From Ochrobactrum vermis (GTDB lineage Bacteria > Pseudomonadota > Alphaproteobacteria > Rhizobiales > Rhizobiaceae): DNA of 64,000 nucleotides. This document shows positions 36,687 through 45,716 of the stretch, one piece after another. A program made the translations under genes and the position numbers. Numbering within the stretch: position 1 is the stretch's first letter; the number at the start of each line of letters is the position of its first letter. The DNA lies in the NCBI RefSeq assembly GCF_002975205.1, contig NZ_PCOC01000001.1, forward strand, positions 1,922,001 to 1,986,000, given 5' to 3'. The notes beneath the pieces are model-generated. The model saw nothing but the letters and a program-made list of their open reading frames with translations, made no database searches and was not told the DNA's origin.

Positions 36687-37739
36687 ATGACCATTATCGC
36701 ACTCGAAGACGTCTGCATCATTTTCGGCACCAATGTCGATGACGCACTTGCTCTTGCGGATCGTGGAGCCACACGTTCCCAGATCCAGACCGAAACCAAT
36801 CTCGTGCTGGGTGTGCACAACTGCACGCTCAACATCGAGGAAGGCGAAATTCTCGTTCTGATGGGTCTCTCCGGCTCCGGAAAGTCCACGCTTCTTCGTG
36901 CCATCAACAGGCTCAACCCGATCTCACGCGGGCGCGTTCTCGTTCGGGAGGGAGATCGCGCCATCGATGTCGGCAAGGCCGACCGTGGAACACTTCGCCA
37001 TCTGCGCACCGAACTTGTCTCGATGGTGTTCCAGCAGTTCGGCCTCCTGCCCTGGCGCACGGTTGAAGAAAATGTCGCCTTCGGACTGGAAATTTCCGGC
37101 ATGGGCAAGGACGAGCGCCTTACGCAAGCCCGCCAGCAACTTGAGCTTGTCGGCCTGCAGGACTGGTCCAAGCGCAAGGTCGGAGAACTTTCGGGCGGCA
37201 TGCAGCAGCGCGTCGGGCTTGCCCGCGCTTTTGCAACCGGCGCACCGATCCTGTTGATGGATGAGCCTTTCTCAGCCCTCGATCCACTGATCCGCACCCG
37301 TCTGCAGGACGAATTGCTGGCCTTCCAGTCACGCCTGAAGAAAACCATCGTCTTCGTCAGCCACGATCTCGATGAAGCCATGAAGATCGGCAATCGTATC
37401 GCCATCATGGAAGGCGGGCGCATCGTTCAGTGCGGCACACCACAGGAAATTCTCCTGCAGCCTGCCGACGACTATGTTGCGGACTTCGTTGCCCATATGA
37501 ACCCGCTCGGCGTTCTTCGAGCAGGCGACATCATGGTACCTTTCGATCGCAATGCAGCGCCACGTCCTTTTGCTGCAACTGCCCGGCGCGAAACCCTGGT
37601 GCGTGAGCTGATGAATGCGGTGGCTGACAGCAGCGGTGATGTCGGCATCATTGAAAATGGTGCCGTCGTCGGCAAGATCGCCGCAGATGATATTGTACGC
37701 GCGCTGGCCTGGCATCAGCAACGTGGAGTACAGGCTTAA
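36687..37739 (+). CDS. choV: Choline ABC transporter ATPase
   Basis: 350 residues; ATG after GGAGAG. Walker A GLSGSGKST near residue 57, Q-loop VFQQFGLLPWRTVEENVAFG, signature ELSGGMQQRVGLARAFA near 170, Walker B LLMDEPFSALDPLIR and H-loop FVSHDLDEA. The C-terminus (from about 280) has a CBS-like regulatory region as in ProV/OpuAA. The N-terminal insert with AQTETN-like sequence is typical of ChoV. Last gene of choXWV. Confidence 0.93.
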   Translation: MTIIALEDVCIIFGTNVDDALALADRGATRSQIQTETNLVLGVHNCTLNIEEGEILVLMGLSGSGKSTLLRAINRLNPISRGRVLVREGDRAIDVGKADRGTLRHLRTELVSMVFQQFGLLPWRTVEENVAFGLEISGMGKDERLTQARQQLELVGLQDWSKRKVGELSGGMQQRVGLARAFATGAPILLMDEPFSALDPLIRTRLQDELLAFQSRLKKTIVFVSHDLDEAMKIGNRIAIMEGGRIVQCGTPQEILLQPADDYVADFVAHMNPLGVLRAGDIMVPFDRNAAPRPFAATARRETLVRELMNAVADSSGDVGIIENGAVVGKIAADDIVRALAWHQQRGVQA

Positions 37740-37908
37740 AAAGGAAACCTGAACACTGTGTTTTCTATCCAAAAAATAGCGGACAACATCATGGCAACAA
37801 TAAAAACAACAAAATAAAAATACATTAGAATACCGAAAGAAGAGATAAAAACGTCATTTATTTAAGTCAAAACTGCTTAAAGTACAATAATCTCGTTTCA
37901 TAACAAAA
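37740..37908. other. AT-rich spacer between choV and dpp terminator
   Basis: About 170 bases that are clearly AT-richer than the surrounding genes, with runs of A. No ORF or recognisable element. The choV mRNA probably ends here or in the shared hairpin. Confidence 0.5.
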
Positions 37909-37936
37909 AAGGCCGCACATTTTCATGTGCGGCCTT
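37909..37936. terminator. Bidirectional terminator between choV and dppF
   Basis: Perfect 12-bp stem AAGGCCGCACAT / ATGTGCGGCCTT with a TTTC loop, A-run before and TTATT after. Confidence 0.9.
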
Positions 37937-37959
37937 ATTAAACAGTGCATCGATACGGG

Positions 37960-38808
37960 TCAGCTATGTGCAGCCTGTCTTGCAGCGGCACGTGCTTCCA
38001 CACGTGCGCGAATAGCATCGACATCCGCACGCGGCGTCGCGGCAAACAGCTTCTTCGTATAGTCATGCTGCGGATTGTTGAACACGGCGTCGCGCGAACC
38101 GTATTCGACGACCTCACCGAAATACATCACCATCACCTCGTCGGCGATATAGCGCACCACAGAAAGATCGTGGCTGATGAAGACGTAAGTGAGGCCAAAC
38201 TCTTCCTGCAGGTCGGACAGCAGGTTCAGAACCTGTGCCTGCACCGACAGATCGAGCGCGGAAACCGGCTCATCGAGAATGAGCAGCTTCGGATTGAGCA
38301 TCAGCGCGCGCGCAATGGCGATACGCTGGCGCTGACCGCCGGAGAACATATGCGGATAACGGTTGAAGTGCTCGCGACCGAGACCGACCTTCAACAACAT
38401 CTGCATCGCCTTGGCGCGACGCTCTTCCGCCGACATTTTCGTGTTCAGCAGCAGCGGTTCCGCCAGAACATCGCCGATCTTCTGGCGCGGGTTCAGCGAA
38501 CCGTAAGGGTTCTGGAACACGATCTGCACCTTCTGGCGCATTTCCGCCGTCAGTCCATCACGAGCAATATCCACATCCTTGCCGCCGATCTTCAGTTCGC
38601 CGGAGGTCTGCGGATCAATCATCGTAAGAATGCGCGCCAGTGTGGACTTGCCGCAACCGGATTCGCCGACGATTGCCAGCGTCTTGCCCTTTTCGAGCTT
38701 GAAGCTCACGCCCTTCACGGCGTGAACTACTTTCGGCTTGCCGAACAGGCCGCCGCCGACATGATAGTCGCGCTTTATATCGCGCGCTTCGAGAACGATC
38801 TCGCTCAT
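37960..38808 (-). CDS. dppF: Dipeptide/oligopeptide ABC transporter ATPase (DppF-type)
   Basis: 282 residues. Walker A GESGCGKSTLAR near residue 52, signature MFSGGQRQRIAIARAL near 145, Walker B LLILDEPVSALDLSVQ and H-loop VFISHDLSVVRY. The C-terminal zinc-free YTKKLFAATPRAD segment is the oligopeptide-permease type. Its ATG overlaps the TGA of dppD by four bases. Last gene of a dppABCDF operon. Confidence 0.92.
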   Translation of the reverse strand: MSEIVLEARDIKRDYHVGGGLFGKPKVVHAVKGVSFKLEKGKTLAIVGESGCGKSTLARILTMIDPQTSGELKIGGKDVDIARDGLTAEMRQKVQIVFQNPYGSLNPRQKIGDVLAEPLLLNTKMSAEERRAKAMQMLLKVGLGREHFNRYPHMFSGGQRQRIAIARALMLNPKLLILDEPVSALDLSVQAQVLNLLSDLQEEFGLTYVFISHDLSVVRYIADEVMVMYFGEVVEYGSRDAVFNNPQHDYTKKLFAATPRADVDAIRARVEARAAARQAAHS

Positions 38809-39656
38809 CGCGCTTCTCCTGCACTGCTGGTGTCAAAGACGAAATCGGAGACAGTCGGAAGACGATCGCCGGTCGCATTTTCCGGCAGAGCCGACAAAAG
38901 CGCGCGCGTGTAAGGGCTTTTCGGAGAGGAAAACAGCGACAGAACGTCGGCGTCTTCCATCTTGTGACCCTTATACTGCACGATGACCCGGTCCGCCGTT
39001 TCGGCGACAACACCCATATCGTGAGTGATCATGATCAGGCCCATGCCATGCTCCACCTGGAGCCGCATCAGGAGATCGAGGATCTGCTTCTGGATCGTCA
39101 CGTCGAGAGCGGTGGTCGGTTCGTCGGCGATCAGGAGCTTCGGATTGCAGGCAATCGCAATCGCGATCATGACGCGCTGGCACTGGCCACCCGACATCTG
39201 GTGCGGGAAGCTGCCGAGACGCTCGGAGGCGTCGCGGATACCGACGAGTTCCAGAAGCTCGATAGCGCGCGCACGGCTCGCCGAGCCGTTCATGCCCATA
39301 TGCTGCTTCAGAACTTCCTCAAGCTGATAGCCAACCGTGAAGCACGGATTGAGGCTCGCAACAGGTTCCTGAAAGATCATCGAAATGTCGCGGCCGATGA
39401 TCTGGCGACGTTCCGAGCTCGAAAGCGTGCGCAAATCCTTGCCGTCGAACGACATCGTGTCTGCCGTCACGGTCGCGGTCTTGGGTAGAAGGCCCATCAC
39501 CGCAAGCATGCCGACGGACTTGCCCGAACCGGACTCACCGACGATGGCGAGAACTTCGCCCTTGTCGACCGTAATATCGATACCGTCGACCGCCTTGAAG
39601 GGACCGACCGAGGTATCGAACGAAACCGTAAGGTTCTTGATTTCAAGCAAAGCCAT
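38805..39656 (-). CDS. dppD: Dipeptide ABC transporter ATPase (DppD-type)
   Basis: 283 residues. Walker A GESGSGKSVGMLAV (Ser-Val variant usual in DppD/OppD), Q-loop MIFQEPVASLNPCFTVGYQ, signature QMSGGQCQRVMIAIAIA, Walker B LLIADEPTTALDVTIQ and H-loop MITHDMGVVAE. Starts three bases after dppC ends. Energises peptide, and possibly haem or 5-aminolevulinate, uptake with DppF. Confidence 0.92.
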   Translation of the reverse strand: MALLEIKNLTVSFDTSVGPFKAVDGIDITVDKGEVLAIVGESGSGKSVGMLAVMGLLPKTATVTADTMSFDGKDLRTLSSSERRQIIGRDISMIFQEPVASLNPCFTVGYQLEEVLKQHMGMNGSASRARAIELLELVGIRDASERLGSFPHQMSGGQCQRVMIAIAIACNPKLLIADEPTTALDVTIQKQILDLLMRLQVEHGMGLIMITHDMGVVAETADRVIVQYKGHKMEDADVLSLFSSPKSPYTRALLSALPENATGDRLPTVSDFVFDTSSAGEAR

Positions 39657-39659
39657 CGA

Positions 39660-40568
39660 TCAGCTCCTCTTGAGTTTCGGGTCAAGCGCGTCGCGCAGAC
39701 CGTCGCCAATCAGATTGATGGCGAGAACAGTGATCAGGATTGCCAGACCCGGGAAGGTAACAATCCACCAGGCGCTCAAGATGAACTCGCGCGCTTCTGC
39801 GAGCATCGTGCCCCATTCCGGTGTCGGCGGTTGTGCACCCATACCGAGGAAGCCCAGTGCCGCAACATCGAGGATAGCGTTGGAGAACGACATCGTTGCC
39901 TGCACTACGAGGGGCGCGAGACAGTTCGGCAGGATGGTCTTGAACATCAGGCGCAGCCTGCTTGCACCGGCAAGTTTGGCCGCAGTCACATATTCGCGTT
40001 CCTTTTCCGCCATGACGGCGGCACGGGTGAGACGCGAAAAGTGCGGCAGCAAAACCAGCGTGATGGCAAGCACGGCATTGATGAGACCCGGGCCGAGAAT
40101 GGCCACCAGAACCAGCGCCAGCAAGAGCGACGGGAACGCCAAGATCACGTCCATGATGCGCATGAACACCGTATCGACACCACCACCGAAATAGCCGGTG
40201 ATAAGACCAATGGTGATGCCAAGGCACATCGAAATGATGACGATGACGAAACCGACGAGCAGCGAATACTGGGCGCCATAAATCAGGCGGGACAGAATAT
40301 CACGCCCGACAGCGTCCGTTCCAAGCAGGAACTGGGTCGAGCCGCCGTTTTCCCAAAAAGGTGGAACCTTTACGAATTCGCGGAACTGTTCTGTAGGACT
40401 GTGCGGCGCAATGAGCGGAGCAAATATCGCCACCAGAATAATCGCGACAAAGACGTAGAGGCCGATAACCGCGCCACGATTGACGCTGAAATAGAACCAG
40501 AAGTCCTTCAGTGCGCGCATCTTTCCGATGTCGCTCGCGGCTTCCGGCTGAATAGCTGAGTGTGTCAT
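39660..40568 (-). CDS. dppC: Dipeptide ABC transporter permease (DppC-type)
   Basis: 302 residues, with the OppC-type N-terminal domain (DFWFYFSVNRGAVIGLYVFVAIILVAIFAPLIAPHSP) and a five-helix core. The EAA loop is EREYVTAAKLAGASRLRLMFKTILPNCL near residue 190. The periplasmic region has FLLGTDAVGRDILSRLIYGAQYS, diagnostic for the family. Seven bases downstream of dppB. Confidence 0.92.
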   Translation of the reverse strand: MTHSAIQPEAASDIGKMRALKDFWFYFSVNRGAVIGLYVFVAIILVAIFAPLIAPHSPTEQFREFVKVPPFWENGGSTQFLLGTDAVGRDILSRLIYGAQYSLLVGFVIVIISMCLGITIGLITGYFGGGVDTVFMRIMDVILAFPSLLLALVLVAILGPGLINAVLAITLVLLPHFSRLTRAAVMAEKEREYVTAAKLAGASRLRLMFKTILPNCLAPLVVQATMSFSNAILDVAALGFLGMGAQPPTPEWGTMLAEAREFILSAWWIVTFPGLAILITVLAINLIGDGLRDALDPKLKRS

Positions 40569-40575
40569 GATACCC

Positions 40576-41583
40576 TCACTTATGCCGGATACGCGGATTG
40601 ATCAGGCCGTACATCAGATCCACCACCAGATTGACCACCATGATGATGGCGGCAATCAGCAGCAGGCCGCTTTGAACAACCGGATAATCGCGACGGAAAA
40701 TGGAATCGAGCATCCATTTGCCGATCCCAGGCCAGGAGAAGATGGTTTCCGTCAAAATCGCACCGGCCATCAGCACGCCGACCTGCAAACCAATCGTCGT
40801 AATGACGGGGATCATGGCGTTGCGCAGGGCATGAATGCCCACGACGCGGCGCGTCGGCAAACCTTTGGCGCGAGCGGTCCGCACATAGTCCTCGCCCAGC
40901 ACTTCCAGCATCGCCGAACGCGTCTGACGCGCAATGACCGCGAGCGGAATGGTCGCCAAGACGATGGTCGGCAGGATGAGATGTGACGCCGCCGACAGGA
41001 ACGCGCCTTTCTGGTCCGACAAAAGGCTGTCGATCAGCATGAAGCCGGTCACAGGCGGGAAGAAATACAGGAGCGAAATGCGGCCTGAAACCGGAGTCCA
41101 CTGCAAAATGCCGGAGAAGAAAATGATGAGCAGCAGCGCCCACCAGAAAATCGGCATCGAGTAACCGACCAGCGAAATGCCCATGAGGCCCTGATCGAAC
41201 CAGGATCCACGTTTGACGGCTGCGATAACACCTGCGGGAATACCGAGGAAAATGGCCAGGATGATCGCGCAGATGGACAACTCGACGGTTGCAGGAAACA
41301 GCGCGAAAAACTCTACCAGAACCGGCTTTTTGGTCACCAGAGACTGACCGAAATCGCCGTGCAGCAGGTTCCAGACATAATCCAGATATTGCTGCCAGAT
41401 CGGACGATCGAACCCGAGCTGTGCCATCAGTTCGGCATGGCGCTCGGGGCTTACGCCGCGTTCACCTGCCATCAGCAGCACAGGATCGCCAGGCAGAACC
41501 CGGACGAAGGCAAAGGCCACGATTGTGATGCCTATGAAGGTCGGAACCAGATAGACGAGTTTGTTGAATATGAAACGGAACAT
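40576..41583 (-). CDS. dppB: Dipeptide ABC transporter permease (DppB-type)
   Basis: 335 residues. Starts MFRFIFNKLVYLVPTFIGIT, followed by FVRVLPGDPV, both standard for DppB/OppB; six helices, with the EAA-type loop MLEVLGEDYVRTARAKGLPTRRVVGIHALRNAMIPV near residue 225. Sits 61 bases after dppA. Confidence 0.92.
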   Translation of the reverse strand: MFRFIFNKLVYLVPTFIGITIVAFAFVRVLPGDPVLLMAGERGVSPERHAELMAQLGFDRPIWQQYLDYVWNLLHGDFGQSLVTKKPVLVEFFALFPATVELSICAIILAIFLGIPAGVIAAVKRGSWFDQGLMGISLVGYSMPIFWWALLLIIFFSGILQWTPVSGRISLLYFFPPVTGFMLIDSLLSDQKGAFLSAASHLILPTIVLATIPLAVIARQTRSAMLEVLGEDYVRTARAKGLPTRRVVGIHALRNAMIPVITTIGLQVGVLMAGAILTETIFSWPGIGKWMLDSIFRRDYPVVQSGLLLIAAIIMVVNLVVDLMYGLINPRIRHK

Positions 41584-41644
41584 ACAAAAACTCCGACCGG
41601 GTGCAGGGGATCACCCTACACCCGGCCGCTTGTGTTGTCAGATT

Positions 41645-43240
41645 TTACTCGGAAATATCAACTTCTTCGAAGCGATAATCACCAAGCGGGCTCTGCTTGA
41701 AGCCAGTAACCTTGGCCGACATCGGAACGAAAACCGTCGAGTGAGCAAGCGTGTTCCAAGGAGCCTGTTCCTTGAAGATCACCTGTGCTTCTTCGTAAAG
41801 CTTCGCGCGCTCGTCCTGGCTGGTCGAGACCTTGGCCTTCTGGATCAGGTCTTCGAACGGCTTGTAGCACCACTGGGCACGGTTGTTGTTGCCAACACCG
41901 GCGCAGCCGAGCAGCGTACCCATGAAGTTGTCCGGATCACCATTGTCACCAGTCCAGCCGAGAATGACGGAACCGTCACGGTCCTTGTCGGACGACTTCT
42001 TGAGGTATTCACCCCATTCCATCGAGACGATTTCAGCGCTGACACCAACCTTAGCCAGATCGGACTGCATGAGTTCGGCAGTACGACGAGCGTTCGGCAT
42101 GTACGGACGGCTGACAGGCATCGCCCACAGCTTCATCTTCAGATCCTTGACGCCAGCGGCCTCAAGAGCCTTCTTGGCAGCTTCCGGATCGTACTTGTCG
42201 TCCTCGACCTTGTCGTTATAGCCCCACATTGTCGGTGGGATCGGGTTCTTGGCAACCTGGCCCTGACCCTGGAACACGGCATCGACGATGGCCTGCTTGT
42301 TGATGGCCTGGTTCAGCGCCTTGCGGACTTCAGGCTTATCGTAAGGAGCCTTCAGCGTGTTATACGCGAAGTAAGCCACGTTCAGGCCAGCCTGTTCGTC
42401 AACCTTCAGGTTGGAATCGGCCTGAAGACCCTTGATGTCAGCCGGAGCCGGATAGGACATCAGGTGGCATTCGCCAGCCTTGAGCTTCTGCGCGCGAACA
42501 GCCGGATCGGTCGTGATTGCGAAGACGAGATCGTCGATCTTCGGCTTGCCGCCCCAATAGTTTTCGTTAGCCTTGAAGCGAACGACGGCGTCCTTCTGAT
42601 AAGCGACGAACTGGAACGGCCCGGTGCCGACCGGAACCTGGTTGAGGTCGTCCTTCTTGCCGTCGGCGGCGAGCTTGTCGGTGTATTCCTTCGAAATGAT
42701 CGAAGCGAAAGGCATCGAGATATTGGCGAGGAACGGTGCTTCTGGACGGTTCAGCACAAACTTGACGGTATAATCGTCAACCTTGGTGATGTCCTTGATC
42801 AGCGCACCCATTTCCATGCTGTCGAAATATTCGTAGGTGATGCCAGCCGTATACTGGTGCCAAGGATTGTCCTTGTTGCGCATGCGATCGAAGGAAAAGA
42901 TCACGTCGTCGGCATTGAAATCGCGGGTCGGCGTGAAATAGTCGTTCGAGTGGAACTTGACGCCCTTGCGCAGATGGAAGGTGTATTCCAGACCGTCGTC
43001 GGTAACATCCCAGCTTTCTGCGAGACCAGGCACAACTTTCGTCGTTCCGTTTTCGAATTCAGCAAGACGGTTATAGACCGGATGGGCCGAGGCATCGAAC
43101 GTATCGCCGCCGGTATAAGCAGCCGGATCGAAGCCTTCAGGCGAAGCCGGCGAGCAATATACAAAGGTCTTTGCCGATGCAGCACCGCTCATCAGAGCCA
43201 CCAGCGCGGTTGCTGCCAGGAGTTTTTGGTAGAATTTCAT
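41645..43240 (-). CDS. dppA: Dipeptide ABC transporter substrate-binding protein (DppA-like)
   Basis: 531 residues from the ATG at 43240; E. coli DppA has 535. Signal peptide [26 protein letters not shown] family 5: [26 protein letters not shown], then [25 protein letters not shown]. The protein binds dipeptides in the periplasm; E. coli DppA also delivers haem and 5-aminolevulinate. The divergent gene here encodes a HugZ-like protein. Confidence 0.93.
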   Translation of the reverse strand: MKFYQKLLAATALVALMSGAASAKTFVYCSPASPEGFDPAAYTGGDTFDASAHPVYNRLAEFENGTTKVVPGLAESWDVTDDGLEYTFHLRKGVKFHSNDYFTPTRDFNADDVIFSFDRMRNKDNPWHQYTAGITYEYFDSMEMGALIKDITKVDDYTVKFVLNRPEAPFLANISMPFASIISKEYTDKLAADGKKDDLNQVPVGTGPFQFVAYQKDAVVRFKANENYWGGKPKIDDLVFAITTDPAVRAQKLKAGECHLMSYPAPADIKGLQADSNLKVDEQAGLNVAYFAYNTLKAPYDKPEVRKALNQAINKQAIVDAVFQGQGQVAKNPIPPTMWGYNDKVEDDKYDPEAAKKALEAAGVKDLKMKLWAMPVSRPYMPNARRTAELMQSDLAKVGVSAEIVSMEWGEYLKKSSDKDRDGSVILGWTGDNGDPDNFMGTLLGCAGVGNNNRAQWCYKPFEDLIQKAKVSTSQDERAKLYEEAQVIFKEQAPWNTLAHSTVFVPMSAKVTGFKQSPLGDYRFEEVDISE

Positions 43241-43597
43241 TATTGTCCGCCTCCACGGAAAAGCATGCCGCGTGCACCCCATTGCCCGCAGCTTGCGCTT
43301 ATCGAAACGTGTGGACGGTCACTTTGCAAGCGCAATTTTTAGAACCAGTTCATATTCTCAACCGGATATGGCCGTATTTGTTAGATTTTTATTCTACATA
43401 TAATGGAATTTTCGGAATATTGCGCTAAAGCTCCTCGATTTATAATATTATTCGCACGGAACTTGCATGGGGTAATGCGCTTTATGCATCGTCGACTCAC
43501 GCGCGACGCTGATGCACCTGCACCGAATTCACTGGTTCTTTTGACGGAAGCACATTATTAAGTGGATAATATCAGTCATATTTGAGTCCAGCAGATC
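43241..43597. other. Divergent promoter region dppA / hugZ-like
   Basis: 357 bases, AT-rich in the middle (43370-43450), holding both promoters. An imperfect dyad TTTTTAGAAC / GTTCATATTCT (43336-43357) only loosely resembles iron-control elements. No ORF. Confidence 0.45.
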
Positions 43598-44335
43598 ATG
43601 CCCGAAACCAATCCAATTCGCCCGACCACACCAGAAGCCGTTCAGCTTGCCAAAACCCTGCTGCGCACATCGCGCTACGGCGCCATCGCCGTTTTCGATG
43701 CCGCAACAGGCCGGCCATTGGCCAGCCGTGTCGCGGTTGCGACGGATATGGATGGCACCCCACTGATTCTCGTTTCCGGGCTGGCGGCCCATACACCGGG
43801 TCTTCTGGCAAACCCTGCCTGCTCACTTCTACTTGGTGAGGTTGGCAAGGGAGACCCCCTCGCCCATGCACGCGTCACTTTGCACTGTCAGGCTCGGAAA
43901 GTTGAGAGGACAACCTCGGACTATCCGCGCATTCGGCGACGCTACCTCAACCACAATCCGAAAGGTTCGCTATATGTGGATCTGGGAGATTTCGCTTTCT
44001 TCCGGCTTGAGCTGGAAAGCGCCAGCCTGAACGGCGGCTTCGGCAAGGCCTTCAACCTGACGCGAGAGGATTTGCTGTGCGCTACGTCGATCAGCGCGAA
44101 TTTTGCTGACAGCGAACAAAGCGTGCTCGACGAGCTGAACGAACACCATGCACTGGAAATCGCGCAAATTGCTCAACAACTATTGAAAGCAAGCGCTATT
44201 AAAGATCAACTGAAAGTGATAGGCTTGGATCCAGACGGTGCCGACATTGCCAATGGCGATCTTGTTCTGCGTCACATGTTTTCAACGAGCGCTGATTCCG
44301 TGAGGGAAGCTGTTACTGCACTGACCAGACGGTAA
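43598..44335 (+). CDS. HugZ-like pyridoxamine-oxidase-fold protein (haem utilisation family)
   Basis: 245 residues. N-terminal split-barrel FMN-binding fold of the pyridoxamine 5'-phosphate oxidase type (AKTLLRTSRYGAIAVFDAATGRPLASRVAVATDMDGTPLILVSGLAAHT) and a C-terminal DUF2470-like domain (LDELNEHHALEIAQIAQQLL...LKVIGLDPDGADI). HugZ proteins of this build degrade or handle haem. The haem-ligand motif of true HugZ is at the C-terminus and cannot be confirmed here. Next to a dpp operon that may carry haem. Confidence 0.78.
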   Translation: MPETNPIRPTTPEAVQLAKTLLRTSRYGAIAVFDAATGRPLASRVAVATDMDGTPLILVSGLAAHTPGLLANPACSLLLGEVGKGDPLAHARVTLHCQARKVERTTSDYPRIRRRYLNHNPKGSLYVDLGDFAFFRLELESASLNGGFGKAFNLTREDLLCATSISANFADSEQSVLDELNEHHALEIAQIAQQLLKASAIKDQLKVIGLDPDGADIANGDLVLRHMFSTSADSVREAVTALTRR

Positions 44336-44450
44336 AATAAAGCCCCCTGAAACAGAATCATATTTTTTTTGGGACGAAATTGCACGTCTTTATACCGGAA
44401 TGAATATAAGCAAGGGCTTTTCAAACTCGGTTTATAGTATTAATTTCAAT

Positions 44451-44478
44451 ATGCATGCTAATGCAAATTCGCATGTAT
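44451..44478. promoter_or_regulatory. Imperfect dyad upstream of the NolR-like gene
   Basis: ATGCATGC and GCATGTAT (7 of 8 positions inverted) separated by 12 bases, 40 bases before the ATG. Consistent with ArsR-type autoregulation. Confidence 0.4.
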
Positions 44479-44517
44479 ATTTCAACTTTGTCCAGTCTTA
44501 CGGGGGTATGACGGCAA

Positions 44518-44865
44518 ATGAGCAACGAAGATACTTTCTTTGATTTGATTCAAAACGTAGATCAGGCTGCCGATTTCCTATCGGCACTTGCTAACAATAA
44601 GCGATTACTAATATTATGTAAGTTGCTTCACAATGAAATGTCAGTAGGTGCACTTGCCAAGGCGATTGACCTTAGCCAATCCGCCTTGTCTCAGCACCTG
44701 GCAAAATTACGGGCTCTCGACCTCGTTTCAACCCGACGCGACGCGCAGACCATCTACTACATGGTCTCTTCGCCGCACATCGAGTTGATGTTGTCGACGC
44801 TCTCGAGTCTCTATATGAGTCCAACGCCGCGCAGACACAATCTGGCGGCAGTCGCTCACGCATAA
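44518..44865 (+). CDS. nolR: ArsR-family regulator, NolR-like
   Basis: 115 residues. Strikingly close to rhizobial NolR: AADFLSALANNKRLLILCKLLHNEMSVGALAKAIDLSQSALSQHLAKLRALDLVSTRRDAQTIYYMV, with recognition helix SQSALSQHLAKLR (residues ~60-73). There are no metal-site cysteines in the ELCVC position, so it is not a metal sensor. NolR represses nodulation and core genes in Sinorhizobium; in this non-nodulating lineage it probably controls surface or motility genes. Upstream AT-rich DNA carries a dyad. Confidence 0.8.
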   Translation: MSNEDTFFDLIQNVDQAADFLSALANNKRLLILCKLLHNEMSVGALAKAIDLSQSALSQHLAKLRALDLVSTRRDAQTIYYMVSSPHIELMLSTLSSLYMSPTPRRHNLAAVAHA

Positions 44866-44888
44866 CAATATGAGGTCACAGCCGTGCG

Positions 44889-45716
44889 ATGAACGAAAAC
44901 ACTCATTCGCACGGCTGCGTCCAGCAGATTGACGATCAGGACGATATTCGCCTTTCCCCCTATCGTGATATTCGCGAAAAGGATCTCGTCGGACGCCAGC
45001 AACGGTTTATCGCTGAAGGCAAGGTGGTTCTAAACGTCCTGTTTTCGTCCTCAGCACGATTCGAAACAGAATCCTTGCTCGTTCTGGAAAACCGGCTTGC
45101 CGGACTAGCCGAACAGCTCAATCAATTGCCGCCGGATGTGCCCGTCTATTCTGTTCCGCAGACTGTCATGGATGCGGTCGCCGGATTTCATGTTCATCGT
45201 GGCATTCTCGCTGTTGGCCGCCGCAAGACGCAGCCGAGCCTGCAGGCGATGCTGGATGTGTTGCCCGCAAAATCGCTCGTCGTGGTTTTGTGCGGTATTT
45301 CCAATCACGACAATGTCGGTTCGATTTTTCGCAATGCCGCCGCCTTCGAAGCCAATTGCGTACTGATGGACGAAACCTGCTGTGATCCGCTTTACCGCAA
45401 GGCCATTCGCGTATCGGTCGGTGCGACGTTGAAGATTCCTTATTTTCACGGCGCGAACATCGATGAAATTATTGCCGCACTGGGCGATGCAGGGTTCAAT
45501 CTGCTGGCGCTCAGCCCGTCATCCTCGCTCAGCATCTATGATGCGGCCAAGCACGACCGCCAGGCACTCCTGCTTGGCACCGAAGGTGACGGATTGCCAC
45601 CTCGCCTTCTTCATAAGTTGCAGACGGCCAGAATTCCGATGTCCGACGCATTCGACAGCCTGAATGTCGCGACTGCTTCAGGCATCGCTCTGTCGCGCTT
45701 CAGCAAGTTTCAATAG
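44889..45716 (+). CDS. TrmH/SpoU-family RNA 2'-O-methyltransferase
   Basis: 275 residues. The N-terminal substrate-binding part (VGRQQRFIAEGKVVLNVLF) is followed by a SPOUT domain: LCGISNHDNVGSIFRNAAAF near residue 135-155, LLLGTEGDGLPPRLL near 225 and MSDAFDSLNVATASGIALSRF at the C-terminal knot. Target could be tRNA or 23S rRNA; not resolvable here. Its TAG lies seven bases within the end of the convergent EamA gene. Confidence 0.87.
   Translation: MNENTHSHGCVQQIDDQDDIRLSPYRDIREKDLVGRQQRFIAEGKVVLNVLFSSSARFETESLLVLENRLAGLAEQLNQLPPDVPVYSVPQTVMDAVAGFHVHRGILAVGRRKTQPSLQAMLDVLPAKSLVVVLCGISNHDNVGSIFRNAAAFEANCVLMDETCCDPLYRKAIRVSVGATLKIPYFHGANIDEIIAALGDAGFNLLALSPSSSLSIYDAAKHDRQALLLGTEGDGLPPRLLHKLQTARIPMSDAFDSLNVATASGIALSRFSKFQ

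Noticed and set aside
41561..43342. Plus-strand open frame of 593 codons
   Set aside because: Antisense to dppA. No domain; dppA has signal peptide and family motifs.
43336..43357. Possible iron-control element between dppA and the HugZ-like gene
   Set aside because: Only the left half (TTTAGAA) fits; the right half has several mismatches and the spacing is off.
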